64,000 nt of DNA from Limosilactobacillus fastidiosus (GCF_014145505.1 NZ_JACIUZ010000011.1:1-64000); one strand, 5' to 3'; shown: positions 39,631-49,276, numbered from the stretch's first letter. Notes: a model not told the origin generated them from the sequence alone. Numbers and translations: made by a program.

Positions 39631-40794
39631 TTAATTTTCCCCTTTACCGTAAAACCGCTTGTAATTTTTTTGTCCCTTAAGCACAAACGGTGCTGGATCC
39701 TTTTCCCAGTCAAGCTTAATATCATCGGAGTTCATTCCCAATTGAGAATTAAATTGCCGTTCGTACTCTTCAATTGATACCTGATGACGATCTGCCAATT
39801 CCGCCTTAACGTTACTGAGGTACTTTTCAAAACCTGCTTGTAAAATTCCACTGTAGAATTCACCTTCAGCTCCTGAGCCATAGCTAAAGAGTCCAATTCG
39901 GTCACCAGCTTTAACTTGACCATTTTGTAGTAAGGACATCAAGCCAAGGTAAAGTGAACCGGTATATAGGTTTCCCACTTCACGACAGTATTTTTGACTT
40001 GCAGTTAATTGTTCTCGCATCTTCTCCGCAATTAGGGAATGATCATCTTGAAGTAATCCTTCGAGCGCCTTCTTCCCCATCTTAGTAAACGGAAGGTGAA
40101 ACGCAAGTGCAGCAAAATCAGCGAGTTGGCGCCCTGTTAATTGACGGTAGCGTTGCCAGCATTGGAGGAAGAATTCAATGTAAACGTTAGTCGAGTACTT
40201 TCCATCGACATGCGCTTCAGTGGCATATAGTGGCCGCCAGAAGTCCATTAGATCCTTGGTATATGAAACTGTAGTATCTTCAAGAGCTAAAACATGTGGG
40301 TTAGCCGTAATTAACATTGCGACTGCTCCAGCACCCTGAGTTACTTCTCCCGATGTCTCTAACCCATACCGGGCAATATCACTGGCAATTACTAAGACAG
40401 CTGACTGGGGATCCATTGTTACCAATCCCTTAGCAAATTGGATCCCGGCCGTTGCGGAGTAACAGGCTTCCTTTAATTCTACAGTCCGCACAAAATCGTC
40501 CAAACCTAAAAGATGCTTCACGTAAATTGCACTAGCCTTAGAATTATCGATTCCTGATTCCGTAGCTACAATGATAGTTGACAGGTGCTTCTTGTCATCA
40601 TCCGTTAGCAATTTTTCTGCCGCTGACGCTCCTAACGTTACGATATCCTGACTTGCGGGCACAACAGCTTGACGATCCTGGCCAATCCCAATCGTGTATT
40701 TATCAGGCTCATCTCCCCGCTTCCGGGCCAATTCCCGCAAATCAATGTACTCATCAGTTGTAGCAAACGCCATTTTATCAATTCCAATTTTCAT
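39631..40794 (-). CDS. mvaS: hydroxymethylglutaryl-CoA synthase
   Basis: Second step of the mevalonate pathway, acetoacetyl-CoA + acetyl-CoA to HMG-CoA, feeding isoprenoids such as the UppS product. 387 residues. Catalytic Glu79 (ATESGID), Cys111 (KEACYSATAG) and His233 (AFHLPF) occupy the same positions as in the well-studied staphylococcal enzyme. GGGGGAAGAGAA precedes ATG. Overlaps rnhA by 4 bp (ATGA). Confidence 0.96.
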   Translation of the reverse strand: MKIGIDKMAFATTDEYIDLRELARKRGDEPDKYTIGIGQDRQAVVPASQDIVTLGASAAEKLLTDDDKKHLSTIIVATESGIDNSKASAIYVKHLLGLDDFVRTVELKEACYSATAGIQFAKGLVTMDPQSAVLVIASDIARYGLETSGEVTQGAGAVAMLITANPHVLALEDTTVSYTKDLMDFWRPLYATEAHVDGKYSTNVYIEFFLQCWQRYRQLTGRQLADFAALAFHLPFTKMGKKALEGLLQDDHSLIAEKMREQLTASQKYCREVGNLYTGSLYLGLMSLLQNGQVKAGDRIGLFSYGSGAEGEFYSGILQAGFEKYLSNVKAELADRHQVSIEEYERQFNSQLGMNSDDIKLDWEKDPAPFVLKGQKNYKRFYGKGEN

Positions 40795-41465
40795 TTCTCT
40801 TCCCCCATCTTATCCATCGTTTCATTTAAGAGATGGTCAACAATGATATTCCCATCGTTATCAGCATGACCCTTTGTCCACTGAAATTCGAGCTGGGTAA
40901 ATTGTGGCAGCAATTTAACAACTTCCTGCCATAACTCCTTATTAGCGACCGCTGACCCGCTACTCGTTTTCCAGCCCCGTTTTTGCCAACCATTTAACCA
41001 GTGCTTCATAATTGGATCCAAAACGTAGTGGGAATCAAGGATCGCAATAATTGAACTATCCTGCTTTTTATTTTTCAACAGAATTTGGAGGGCATTCCGC
41101 AATGCCATTAGCTCCATCCGATTATTCGTTGCCCCAAATTCCCCACCAGTTTTAGTAAAAGACTTGTCACCTTTCCTAATTAATAATGCCCAGGCAGCTT
41201 TATCCGTCTTTTTAACGTGTTGGCCTAACTTATTTCCGTGATTTCGCGATCCACCATCCGTAAAAAGGTAAATCGCATCGGGATTATTTTTATCTATTTT
41301 TCCTTGATCGATATCTCGGCTGCCAAGCCAAGCGTTTGCGGTATGCCTATCCAAAAAACTTTTATACACCGCACCATGATAACCGCTAATCTCACGCTGA
41401 CACTCGGCCCAGGTTTGGTAGATTCCAGGATGCCGCCCCTTCTTTACTGCATAGTATTTACTCAT
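40791..41465 (-). CDS. rnhA: ribonuclease H1 with N-terminal hybrid-binding domain
   Basis: Degrades RNA in RNA-DNA hybrids. 224 residues: an N-terminal viroplasmin-like hybrid-binding domain (about 3-48, YYAVKKGRHPGIYQTWAEC) and a C-terminal RNase H fold with Asp70 (FTDGGS), Glu in NRMELMAL, Asp in AILDSHYV and the last Asp in ADNDGN. The spacer to the last strand is slightly longer than in E. coli RNase HI. Translationally coupled to mvaS. Confidence 0.93.
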   Translation of the reverse strand: MSKYYAVKKGRHPGIYQTWAECQREISGYHGAVYKSFLDRHTANAWLGSRDIDQGKIDKNNPDAIYLFTDGGSRNHGNKLGQHVKKTDKAAWALLIRKGDKSFTKTGGEFGATNNRMELMALRNALQILLKNKKQDSSIIAILDSHYVLDPIMKHWLNGWQKRGWKTSSGSAVANKELWQEVVKLLPQFTQLEFQWTKGHADNDGNIIVDHLLNETMDKMGEEK

Positions 41466-41658
41466 AATTAACCTCTTCTGAAACTAATACTACAATTATA
41501 GCGGAAAAACTGCGTAATTTTAACTGGATTATATCGACTAAAGCATTATTTTCTCCTGGTTTATATTTAAAAGGGACGTTAACTAGATGATAAATTATAA
41601 TCATCACCAACAGTAGATCCACGGCGCAATAATCAGTTAACTAAGCCATTAATACCAA

Positions 41659-41699
41659 AATAAACTGCCGCTCGAGTGTAATTCGAACGGCAGTTTATT
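41659..41699 (-). terminator. terminator behind the 37-residue peptide gene
   Basis: 12-bp stem AATAAACTGCCG / CGGCAGTTTATT with an additional CGA/TCG inner pair. On the minus strand it is followed by TTGGTATT. A modest T-run. Confidence 0.65.
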
Positions 41700-41718
41700 C
41701 ATGTTCATATCTAAGAAA

Positions 41719-41832
41719 TTACTTTCCGTGAACCTTTGCAAAAATGCAAACCGGTAAAGCAATTGCACCAGTAATTAAACTAATTGCAGCAACTTTTTGC
41801 TTTTTTGAAAGTGGTTTATTAAACATTTTCAT
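41719..41832 (-). CDS. 37-residue membrane peptide
   Basis: Begins MKMFNKPLSKKQK, then a hydrophobic stretch VAAISLITGAIALPVCIFA and a short basic end. GGAG lies 9 nt before the ATG, and a hairpin terminator follows the stop. Could be a secreted or membrane peptide; family not recognised. Confidence 0.5.
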   Translation of the reverse strand: MKMFNKPLSKKQKVAAISLITGAIALPVCIFAKVHGK

Positions 41833-41969
41833 TTGAAACAACTCCTTTGCGTGAACAACCATCTAATCCTTTCCACACTTTTATTTTAATGGAGATTGAC
41901 AATAATATAAAATGATATGCATTCTAAGTATGGTATAGTAGAAAATGACAAAGTTGGAGGAGGAAAACT

Positions 41970-42473
41970 ATGTTTAAAGCTTATAAATATTATTGGGAAA
42001 ACTCATTTAAATATCAGGCTACATCTACACGAGCTGATTATTGGTGGCCCGTATTAGTCAACTTAATCATTTATGCGATCCTATGGCTATTACTCGTTGC
42101 CTGCGGTGTTTCATCGTTCAGCTCACTAGTTAACGGTAGTACCCAGGGATTAGGAGCAATCCTAATTATCACGGTCTTAATGGTAGTCTTTGGGATCGCC
42201 AACATCTTCCCCGAAATCGCAATTGCTGTTCGCCGGCTTCGGGATGTTGGCATCTCTGGCTGGTTCCTGTTTGCTGCTTGGTTACTGTCAATCATCTTGG
42301 GTAATGTTGATAACGAATTCTGCAACGGTCTAATGGCCATCTTAGAAATTGTTATCTTGGTTTTCATGTGCCTACCAACCAACTACATCAGCAAGCAAGG
42401 CTGGTGGAGTCCAAACAAGAGTGAAGATAAGGAAATTCCTAGTTTGCGGAATGAAAATGAATTTGAAATTTAA
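41970..42473 (+). CDS. DUF805 family membrane protein
   Basis: 167 residues. KYYWENSFKYQATSTRADYWWPVLVN is the DUF805 opening; four hydrophobic helices follow (about 27-47, 58-80, 90-108, 115-135), with RRLRDVGISGWFLF between helices 2 and 3. These inner-membrane proteins have no assigned function. Strong GGAGGAGG site. An extended -10 (TGGTATAGT, about 41930) precedes it. Confidence 0.88.
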   Translation: MFKAYKYYWENSFKYQATSTRADYWWPVLVNLIIYAILWLLLVACGVSSFSSLVNGSTQGLGAILIITVLMVVFGIANIFPEIAIAVRRLRDVGISGWFLFAAWLLSIILGNVDNEFCNGLMAILEIVILVFMCLPTNYISKQGWWSPNKSEDKEIPSLRNENEFEI

Positions 42474-42513
42474 ACCCAAGTGTCGATAAACATGACGCTC
42501 GGGTTTTGTTTTA
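42472..42513 (+). terminator. terminator behind the DUF805 gene
   Basis: Stem AAACCC-AG-GTC / GAC-CT-GGGTTT with single mismatches and a 9-nt loop, then TTGTTTT. Confidence 0.75.
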
Positions 42514-42557
42514 AAGTTGTTTTATATAGAAATAGTTTAAATGACGGACTCTTTCTT

Positions 42558-42696
42558 TTAGATTTGTACGATAGAAATTTTATCTAGTTCTGGATGAGCT
42601 TTCAAATAATCAGTTAGCCTCTGTGAAATCGCACTAATCAAAACAAATACATAATTTTCAGTAAACATGTAGAATCGGGCCCAATTGACTACACTG
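42558..42696 (-). pseudogene. remnant of a 3' coding end
   Basis: One minus-strand frame reads about 45 codons with protein-like character (…WARFYMFTENYVFVLIS… to …LDKISIVQI) before a stop at 42558. Upstream it is closed by a stop near 42700 and no ribosome site precedes its internal ATG (42668). It looks like the tail of a gene lost when the restriction island formed. The parent family is not recognised. Confidence 0.3.
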
Positions 42697-42747
42697 TTGA
42701 ATTATCCACTCATTTAGATGACCAAAGGTTACATAGAAAGACATCAT

Positions 42748-43647
42748 CTAATTGTCATTAGTAAAGAAGTCATCCAACTCATACGTAACCACTGGTTTTA
42801 CATACAACTGATATTTAGCTACTAAATCAATTAACTTTGAACCGTCAATGAGTGTAATAATTCTTGTCCCAGTTCTTGAAGCTTTAATTGCATCTCTAGT
42901 AAATGATGAAGTTGTAATAAAAATACCATATTCTGAACGGTATTTATCCATTGCCCCACGAAACTTATCTATTTCTGGTGATGAAACAAAATGATTAGGG
43001 TTCCACTTTTTTGCCTGGATTGCTACCCGAGTTGTTCTAAAATCATTAGTAGTCATATAACCATAGCCATCGATTCCTCCATCGCCACTTAGCTTTACCC
43101 CAATATTCTCATCAATATCAACACTCATTTTCCGAACTAAAGCACGACAAAATAATTCAAATTTTGCTGGCGAAAGATTACTCAGAGCTTTCAGAAGTTT
43201 GGTTCGCCAAGGCTCATCAGCTAATTCAATATCATCACTTTCTACTTTATCATTCTCATGAATATTTTTAACTTTAGATTTTGTTTTCCACATTGGTAAC
43301 GTAATATTATAAACCATTTCATTTAATTCTTGCTGGGTGCCATCAAAGGTTCTACCCTTTTCTGTTAGTAAAACTTCTCCAGAATGTGGTCGATCCAAAA
43401 GTTTAGCCATAACTAAGTTTGCTACTGCAAAATTAAACGGAAAGTTAAAGGGCAAATATTCATTTCCTTTACGTGATTTTCTTATAGTAACCAATACATT
43501 TTCTGGAATATAACTATCATTAGCTACTACAATATTTTTCAATTCCTTTGTACTAGCCTGGCCTCCTAATTTCTTCAGTCCCTTAATAATTGGTAGCATT
43601 AAGTACGCTTCCTGCTCTCGCCGATTCAGTTTATTAAATGTTTTCAT
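42748..43647 (-). CDS. mrr: Mrr-type (type IV) restriction endonuclease
   Basis: 299 residues. An N-terminal winged-helix domain (about 1-95, Mrr_N) precedes a PD-(D/E)xK nuclease domain (about 150-270). The nuclease core reads GDGGIDGYGY then VAIQAKKW, the D...QxK pattern of Mrr. Such enzymes cut DNA carrying foreign methylation. Alone on the minus strand, AT-rich, next to the type I array. A weak promoter (TTGTAT/TATATT) lies upstream. Confidence 0.92.
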   Translation of the reverse strand: MKTFNKLNRREQEAYLMLPIIKGLKKLGGQASTKELKNIVVANDSYIPENVLVTIRKSRKGNEYLPFNFPFNFAVANLVMAKLLDRPHSGEVLLTEKGRTFDGTQQELNEMVYNITLPMWKTKSKVKNIHENDKVESDDIELADEPWRTKLLKALSNLSPAKFELFCRALVRKMSVDIDENIGVKLSGDGGIDGYGYMTTNDFRTTRVAIQAKKWNPNHFVSSPEIDKFRGAMDKYRSEYGIFITTSSFTRDAIKASRTGTRIITLIDGSKLIDLVAKYQLYVKPVVTYELDDFFTNDN

Positions 43648-43863
43648 TAACCTATAGCCTACACTTTCGCTTCAATAATTAAACTATTAAAATTAATATA
43701 ATTTCTGATTTCAATTATACAATTAAGTAATCTACTTTGGTATTAGAACTGGCTTATGGGAAGCATACTGAATAATTTGGAAATTAAACCTTTCGTTTAT
43801 TGTAAGGAATAATATTTCACAGAACTAACTAATTATTTTTTCTTATTGATAATAATAATTGTA

Positions 43864-44976
43864 TGGGAGCAGCGTAAGTTGGGGGAATTTGGTTCAGTAG
43901 CCATGAACAAGAGAATTTTTAAGAAACAAACTACTAAGTTAGGTGATGTCCCATTCTATAAAATAGGAACTTTTGGTAAAAAACCTGATGCTTATATCTC
44001 TAATGAGCTCTTTGAAGAATATAAATCTAAGTATCCATATCCTGAAACGGGAGACCTACTAATATCAGCCTCGGGAAGTATCGGACGAATAGTTGAATAT
44101 AAAGGACAAAAAGCTTATTTTCAAGATTCAAACATTGTTTGGCTAAAGCATAATGATCAGCTTAATAATCTGTTTTTAAAAGCTTTTTATCATATAGTTA
44201 AGTGGGATGGTACAGAAGGTAGCACCATAAAAAGACTTTATAATAAAAACATTCTTAGAACAAAAATCTCTTTACCTACTGTTCTAGAACAGGAAAAGAT
44301 AGGTGAGATTATTGAACACATTGAACAGCTTACCGCTCTCCAGCAACGAAAAATTGATTTATTAATACAAATATCTAAGGTATTATCGAAAATTACTCAA
44401 CCAAAATTAACAACGATAAATGGTATCATGTTGAAGGAATTTGTTAATGTAAAAATAAAAACAATTAATACTAGTAAACTTAAGAAAAATAAATACTTAG
44501 AATACAGTATGCCCGCCTTTGATAATAACGAAGTGCCACAAATTATATCATCGAAGAACATAAGAAGCTCTAAAATCCTAATTGAAAAACCAGTTATACT
44601 TTTTAATAAATTAAATGTACGAAAGAGGAGAGTATGGAATCTAAAAAAGATACAAACCAATGCTATTGCTTCTACCGAGTTTATCCCTCTTGAGCTAAAG
44701 CCGAGCATAGATCAAAATTATTTATATTTTTTGCTAAAGTCAGATTATGTAACTGCGCAAATGATTGCACGTTCTACTGGTTCATCTAATAGCCAAAAAA
44801 GAATTAGAAAAGAAGATTTGTTAAGTATTAGGATTAGAAATCTCCCTTCCATTGAAAAACAAAGAAAAATTGCAAATATCTTATTGAACTATGAAAAGCT
44901 TATTCATCAGAATAAAGAAATTAAAAAAATCTTGCTTAGCCTGAAAAAATCACTACTTCAACAAATGTTCATTTAA
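43864..44976 (+). pseudogene. silent hsdS cassette 1 (start-less specificity gene)
   Basis: A 371-codon specificity-subunit frame that begins abruptly at the shared motif WEQRKLGE (TGGGAGCAGCGTAAGTT at 43864) and lacks the N-terminal 20 residues of the expressed gene. It has no ribosome site. Two target-recognition domains flank a central ALQQRKIDLL (motif at 44336-44352), but the longer central repeat of the other copies is degenerate here. It ends in SLLQQMFI like other cassettes. It can be expressed only after recombining behind hsdM. Opposite in orientation to hsdS. Confidence 0.8.
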
Positions 44977-44984
44977 TAAATAAT

Positions 44985-45020
44985 TGGCGACACCAATATC
45001 GATTAGTGCCGCCATTTTTT
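44985..45020 (+). terminator. terminator between cassette 1 and the decayed recombinase
   Basis: Stem TGGCG-CAC / GTG-CGCCA, then TTTTTT. It is the mirror counterpart of the terminator at 50261-50298. Confidence 0.75.
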
Positions 45021-45951
45021 ATAACTGTGAAAGATGATGAAGGATCTTATCATTATCTTTATTTTGCAGTTCTTCGATAATGTGTAGGCATGTTTCCTGC
45101 GTTGTGATTTTATTAGCATGGCCTAACCGACGAACAACGCTGGCGATTGAAACACCTTCATATAGTAATAACGACGTGTGTGTATGTCGTAATCCATGGA
45201 TCGAAATAACATGAATACCTAAATAAATACAATATTTTTTTAGTAATTGATTAATTGTGGAATTAAAAACTCTTTTAGTTGGTGATACGAAGATTGTCTG
45301 ATTTTCTTCAATTCCGCTTGGCAGTGTTCTAAACTGACCCATTAATTGCCGGTCCACAGCTACGTAACGATTGGAAGCTTCATTTTTTGTCGGCTGGAAG
45401 CTTCCAATTTTTTCTTTATAATTCCAAGATTTATTAATCTCTAATTGATTGTTTTTCATAATTGAAATCACAAGGGGTTAACGCTAGTGCCTCTGCAAAA
45501 CGTAATCCAGTTTTAGTAATGAGGAGAATAAACCAATCCCAATTAATATCTGTTCCTAGATTTAAATGACTTAACAATTGTCTTAGTTCATATAAATTCA
45601 AAAACTTTGCTTTTTTAATTTAGGATTACGCCCTTTAATAATTGCTCTACGTGTTGGGTCATGTTTAAGATCGCCCATATCCAAAGCATCCACTAATGCT
45701 GCTTTTAAATGATGATGAAAATCAAGAGTTGTTTGCCGTTCATGGGTAATGGCATAATCATTTAATAATTTCTGATACCTTTGTCGATCTAATTCATTCA
45801 TATGTAAATTCGGCGCTAATTCTCTCAACTTACGATAGGTAAGATAATATTTATCCAAAGTGACCTTTCTAACCGCATCATCTTTATAAAGATGAATCCA
45901 GTTCAAATAGTACTTATAGAATAGTTTGGTACTATAGTAATTTTGTGACAT
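45019..45951 (-). pseudogene. decayed tyrosine recombinase (copy of the 49320 gene)
   Basis: The frame follows the intact recombinase closely over its length but is broken. An N-terminal piece (45951-45598) shifts frame in an A6 run (45611-45616), the middle continues in another frame, and a second shift occurs near 45445-45452 before the C-terminal piece (45471-45019). The catalytic tyrosine motif TTQETYLH has become TTQETCLH. So two frameshifts and loss of the nucleophile make it inactive. HGLRH and LGHAN are still present. Confidence 0.9.
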
Positions 45952-45962
45952 AAAATAACCTC

Positions 45963-46013
45963 CAATAGATAATACTTTGTGTTAAAACACGTAGTTATTA
46001 TTTATTGGAGGTT
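45963..46013. repeat. double palindrome upstream of the decayed recombinase
   Basis: CCTCCAATA-ATAATA and TTATTAT-ATTGGAGG arms enclose an inner TGTGTT-aa-AACAC palindrome. The same composite structure lies before the intact recombinase at 49262-49312. Confidence 0.65.
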
Positions 46014-46029
46014 ATTTACTCACAATATT

Positions 46030-47184
46030 TTAGATGAACATTTGCTGAAGAAGAAACTTTTTAAGCTTTGTAAAATATTGAAGTTTTGATTTATGATAAG
46101 CCACTAAACTTTCTAAAAGATTAAATATTAAAGATATATCATTTTCTTCTTTTATGTCAAATGGCTTGTATATTTTTATTTCCAAAAAGCTCTTCAAATC
46201 TAAATTTCTTCGAACTACGCTAGCGCCCTGGGTAGAAGCGTTCTCATAATTAAAGAGCATTCTTTTTGTTCGAAGCTGTGGCTTAATAAAATCTGGATTA
46301 ATACCATTTTTAAATTTAAATGTTTTATAGCTAGGGCTAACAATCCCTACGCCAATCTTATTTATATTTATATTTCCTAGCCATAGATTTTGTGGTGAAA
46401 GGACAAGGTCTCCATTTTCTATTATTTTATATCCAATATTAGATTTGCCATCTACTCGACCATTTCTGTTTTCCATGCCCTTATTAGTACTAGACAACGT
46501 TGGATATTCATCCTCAATTTGTGATTTTTGTGAAAACTCTTTAATAAAATCCCCCATTTTATTTTGACACCAATTTCCAGAAAATGGTTTAAATCGCAAA
46601 GAAGGTTGAACCTGTGCTTTATCAGCAAACATCTTTTGCAATAATCCCTTTTTAAGTTGCTTTAGCAGGTCTAATTTTCGTTGCTGGAGAGAAATATCTT
46701 TATCTATTATGTTAAATAATTTACCAATTTTAGTTTGCTCATTTTGTATAGGTAACATAATGGGCATTCTTTGAAAAATGGAATCCTTAATTGCGAATCT
46801 GTCAGATCTTGCGCCTGTATTACCATTCTCAATCATAAATTTATACCATGTACTAGAAATAAAATAGTAAGATAAGTAATCTTTATTTGTATTACTTTTT
46901 AACGAAAAAACATAGTATAAAGGTGACATTACGCCTGTTATTTCTAATTTATTACGGCGTATTGGGCCATATGGAGCTAACTTTGATATTCGTGGATTAT
47001 AGACAAAATCATCTGGCTTTACAATGTAATAATCATTAGTATTATTAGCTATTTTTCTGTCAAAGAAAGTTTCCTGATTTACAATGCCGTCTTGGGCAGA
47101 ATTAGTTAGAACAGGAAAATCTTGATGTTCTTTGTTTTTCAAAGTCACTTTGTTAGATATTGATTTTAACTTACGCTGCTCCCA
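46030..47184 (-). pseudogene. silent hsdS cassette 2
   Basis: About 384 codons from WEQRKLKSIS to LLQQMFI, two target-recognition domains around the conserved block SLQQRKLDLLKQLKKGLLQK. No start codon in a proper context or ribosome site. TRD1 resembles TRD1 of the expressed hsdS (both WEQRKLKSIS, SAQDG, YGPI/YGAI) but is clearly divergent, so it may give a related or altered target. The second-half junction reads FKPFSGNWCQNK instead of FDGFSGDWEQRK, so exchange there would be less efficient. Same orientation as hsdS. Confidence 0.8.
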
Positions 47185-47271
47185 TACTTTTAAAATTATC
47201 AATTAAGAAAATTATATTTAATAACTTTATTTAAATTATTTTTTCAGATTATCAAAAAGTATTAAGAAACT

Positions 47272-47305
47272 AAAAAAGACACCTCATTTTGAAGTGCCTT
47301 TTTTA
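47272..47305 (-). terminator. higBA terminator
   Basis: AAAAAAG-CAC-TCA / TGA-GTG-CTTTTTT hairpin with T-run on the minus strand, at the end of higA. Confidence 0.75.
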
Positions 47306-47596
47306 GCTAATAGCTATTGGTTTTATTTGATTAAATTCATTACTACTTTTTTCCTCAGCATTACGAATATCAATATCATTTTGCAAGTTTAGGAAGTATC
47401 GGTCAGAAACATCAAATAATCTTCCTAAGCGAATTGAAGTATCAACTGTGATTTGCCTTCTACCATGAAGAATATCTTGAATTCTTGAAGTAGGAACATC
47501 AATCTCTTTTGCAATACGATATGCTGAAAGTCCAAATGGTTCCATAAACTCCTCTTTTAGGATTTCACCAATTGTTGGTGTTGGAATCTCTTTCAT
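47303..47596 (-). CDS. higA: HigA-family antitoxin (Xre-type)
   Basis: 97 residues. A single HTH_3 domain: PTIGEILKEEFMEPFGLSAYRIAKEIDVPTSRIQDILHGRR is the HigA signature. Neutralises HigB and probably represses the pair. Second gene behind higB, 14 nt apart, the inverse toxin-first order typical of higBA. Located at the mirror axis of the hsdS duplication. Confidence 0.93.
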   Translation of the reverse strand: MKEIPTPTIGEILKEEFMEPFGLSAYRIAKEIDVPTSRIQDILHGRRQITVDTSIRLGRLFDVSDRYFLNLQNDIDIRNAEEKSSNEFNQIKPIAIS

Positions 47597-47610
47597 AACA
47601 AAACTCCTTT

Positions 47611-47895
47611 CTAATGATAATCAACTATCTCAACATCTTTAATATTATTTTGGCCTTGAACAGTAAAACAAATTCTAAACTGACCATTAATTCTAATGCT
47701 GTATTGTCCAGCACGATCACCAGATAGTTTCTCCAAATGATTGGCAGGTGGCACTCTTAAATCATTGACATTTTCCGCATTGTCAATCATAAGCAGTTTT
47801 CTCAATGCAATGTGCTGAATTGATTGAGGTAATTTTTTTGAAAACTTTTGGTTATAGACTCTTTCTGTTTCCTTATCAGCAAAGCTTAGTATCAT
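47611..47895 (-). CDS. higB: HigB/RelE-superfamily mRNA interferase toxin
   Basis: 94 residues of the plasmid-killer (HigB) family: KLPQSIQHIALRKLLMIDNAENVNDL, LEKLSGDRAGQYSIRINGQFRICF and a C-terminal VEIVDYH with the catalytic histidine. Cleaves ribosome-bound mRNA when antitoxin is lost. Its own promoter lies upstream. Confidence 0.93.
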   Translation of the reverse strand: MILSFADKETERVYNQKFSKKLPQSIQHIALRKLLMIDNAENVNDLRVPPANHLEKLSGDRAGQYSIRINGQFRICFTVQGQNNIKDVEIVDYH

Positions 47896-47923
47896 AATTA
47901 TTCTCTAACTTATTTTTAAATCA

Positions 47924-47952
47924 ATTATATCTTTATTACGTGTATATGTAAA
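47924..47952 (-). promoter_or_regulatory. higBA promoter
   Basis: Minus strand: TTTACA (47952-47947), 17-bp spacer, TATAAT (47929-47924), 29 bp before higB. Confidence 0.75.
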
Positions 47953-48088
47953 GAAGATAATGATAGCATATTAAATTCATGTAAATCAGAGTTTATTAAA
48001 TACTTCATCCTTTATTTATGTTGAACTAGAAAGATAATATTAAATAAATCGGAAAAGATTATTCTTTTAATTCATAATTTAAAAAGTA

Positions 48089-49243
48089 TGGGAGCAGCGT
48101 AAGTTAGGTGAGGTAGCAGAAATAATTCGTGGCGCATCTCCTAGACCAATAAAAGACAAAAAATGGTTTGATTCTAATTCAACAATTGGTTGGATCAGGA
48201 TCTCTGATGTTACTGCCCAAAATGGTAGAATTCATCACCTTAGTCAACATATTTCAAAATTAGGTCAACAAAAGACTAGAGTGGTAATACAACCTCATTT
48301 ATTACTTAGTATTGCTGCTTCAGTTGGTTATCCTGTAATTAATTATATTCCTACAGGCGTACATGATGGATTTTTGATTTTTAACAATCCAAACTTCATG
48401 ATAGATTATGGGTTCTACTGGTTAGAAAAATATCAAACCAGTTGGAAAAAATATGGGCAGCCAGGAAGTCAAGTTAATTTAAATAGTAATATCGTTTCTA
48501 ATACTAAGATAAACTTGCCATCCTTAAATGAACAGAGTGACATTATTGCCATTTTTAAACAAGTATCCAAAATTATTTCTCTCCAGCAACGAAAATTGGA
48601 CCTGCTAAAGCAACTTAAAAAGGGATTGTTGCAAAAATTGTTCGCTGACAAGGATGCTAAACAACCAGTATTACGGTTCGATGGTTTTAGTGGCGATTGG
48701 GAGCAGCGTAAGTTAGGAGAAATATCTACTAGTTTTTCAGGTGGAACTCCTTCTGTGAAAAATAAAAGTTACTACGGAGGAAAAATACCATTTATTAGGT
48801 CAGCTGAAATTCATAAAAATAAAACTGAATTATTCATTACTGAGAGTGGATTAAAAAATTCATCAGCAAAACTTATTAGAAAAGGTACTTTATTATATGC
48901 ACTATATGGTGCGACAAGTGGAGAAGTAGACGTTTCTAATATTGATGGTGCTATTAATCAAGCAATTATGGCTATCTTTTTACAAAAAGACAATGTAAGC
49001 TTTATAAAATATTATTTAGAGAAAAATAAAGATAAAATTATTGCAAAATATTTACAAGGAGGGCAAGGTAATCTTTCTGCAAGTATTATAAAATCAGTTT
49101 ATATTAATCTTCCATTTACTGAAGAACAATTAAAAATAAGCAATTTAATTAAAAAAGTTGAATCTCTTATTTCTCTCCAGCAGAGTAAACTAGATAAATT
49201 AACCTTCCTAAAAAACTTTCTCCTCCAACAAATGTTCATCTAA
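48089..49243 (+). pseudogene. silent hsdS cassette 3 (next to the intact recombinase)
   Basis: 384 codons beginning at WEQRKLGE (17-bp motif at 48089-48105) and ending LLQQMFI; no start codon or ribosome site. An internal GTG at 48281 would give a protein lacking half of TRD1. The central part (48577-48714) is about 95% identical, inverted, to 50808-50945 of the expressed hsdS, so TRD2 or TRD1 exchange by inversion is straightforward. Opposite orientation to hsdS. Confidence 0.85.
48577..48714 (+). repeat. central inverted repeat, copy in cassette 3
   Basis: About 138 bp from TTTCTCTCCAGCAACG to GCAGCGTAAGTT, matching the expressed hsdS in inverse orientation with two short mismatch clusters. 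Perfect blocks are about 61 and 57 bp long. Confidence 0.85.
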
Positions 49244-49247
49244 TCTC

Positions 49248-49276
49248 TTGAAAGTAAATATCCTCCAACAAATAAT
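49248..49276 (+). promoter_or_regulatory. recombinase promoter candidate
   Basis: TTGAAA (49248-49253), 17-bp spacer, AATAAT (49271-49276). The -10 lies in the left arm of the palindrome, so a protein binding there would block it. Confidence 0.5.

Larger units (their letters stand above)
43864..47184. repeat. arm A of the mirror-image hsdS duplication
   Basis: Reads: cassette 1 (+), terminator, decayed recombinase (-), palindrome, cassette 2 (-). This is the exact inverted order of arm B (48089-51445), with similar length (3.32 versus 3.36 kb). Both arms end in the same 17-bp motif. The axis between them holds higBA. Confidence 0.75.

Noticed and set aside
43846-43863. TTG at 43846 as a real start for cassette 1
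   Set aside because: No Shine-Dalgarno sequence, and the preceding bases resemble the non-coding leaders of the other cassettes.
48281-49243. Independent short HsdS protein starting with GTG at 48281
   Set aside because: The frame continues upstream without a stop to WEQRKL at 48089, and no ribosome site precedes 48281. It is part of a silent cassette.
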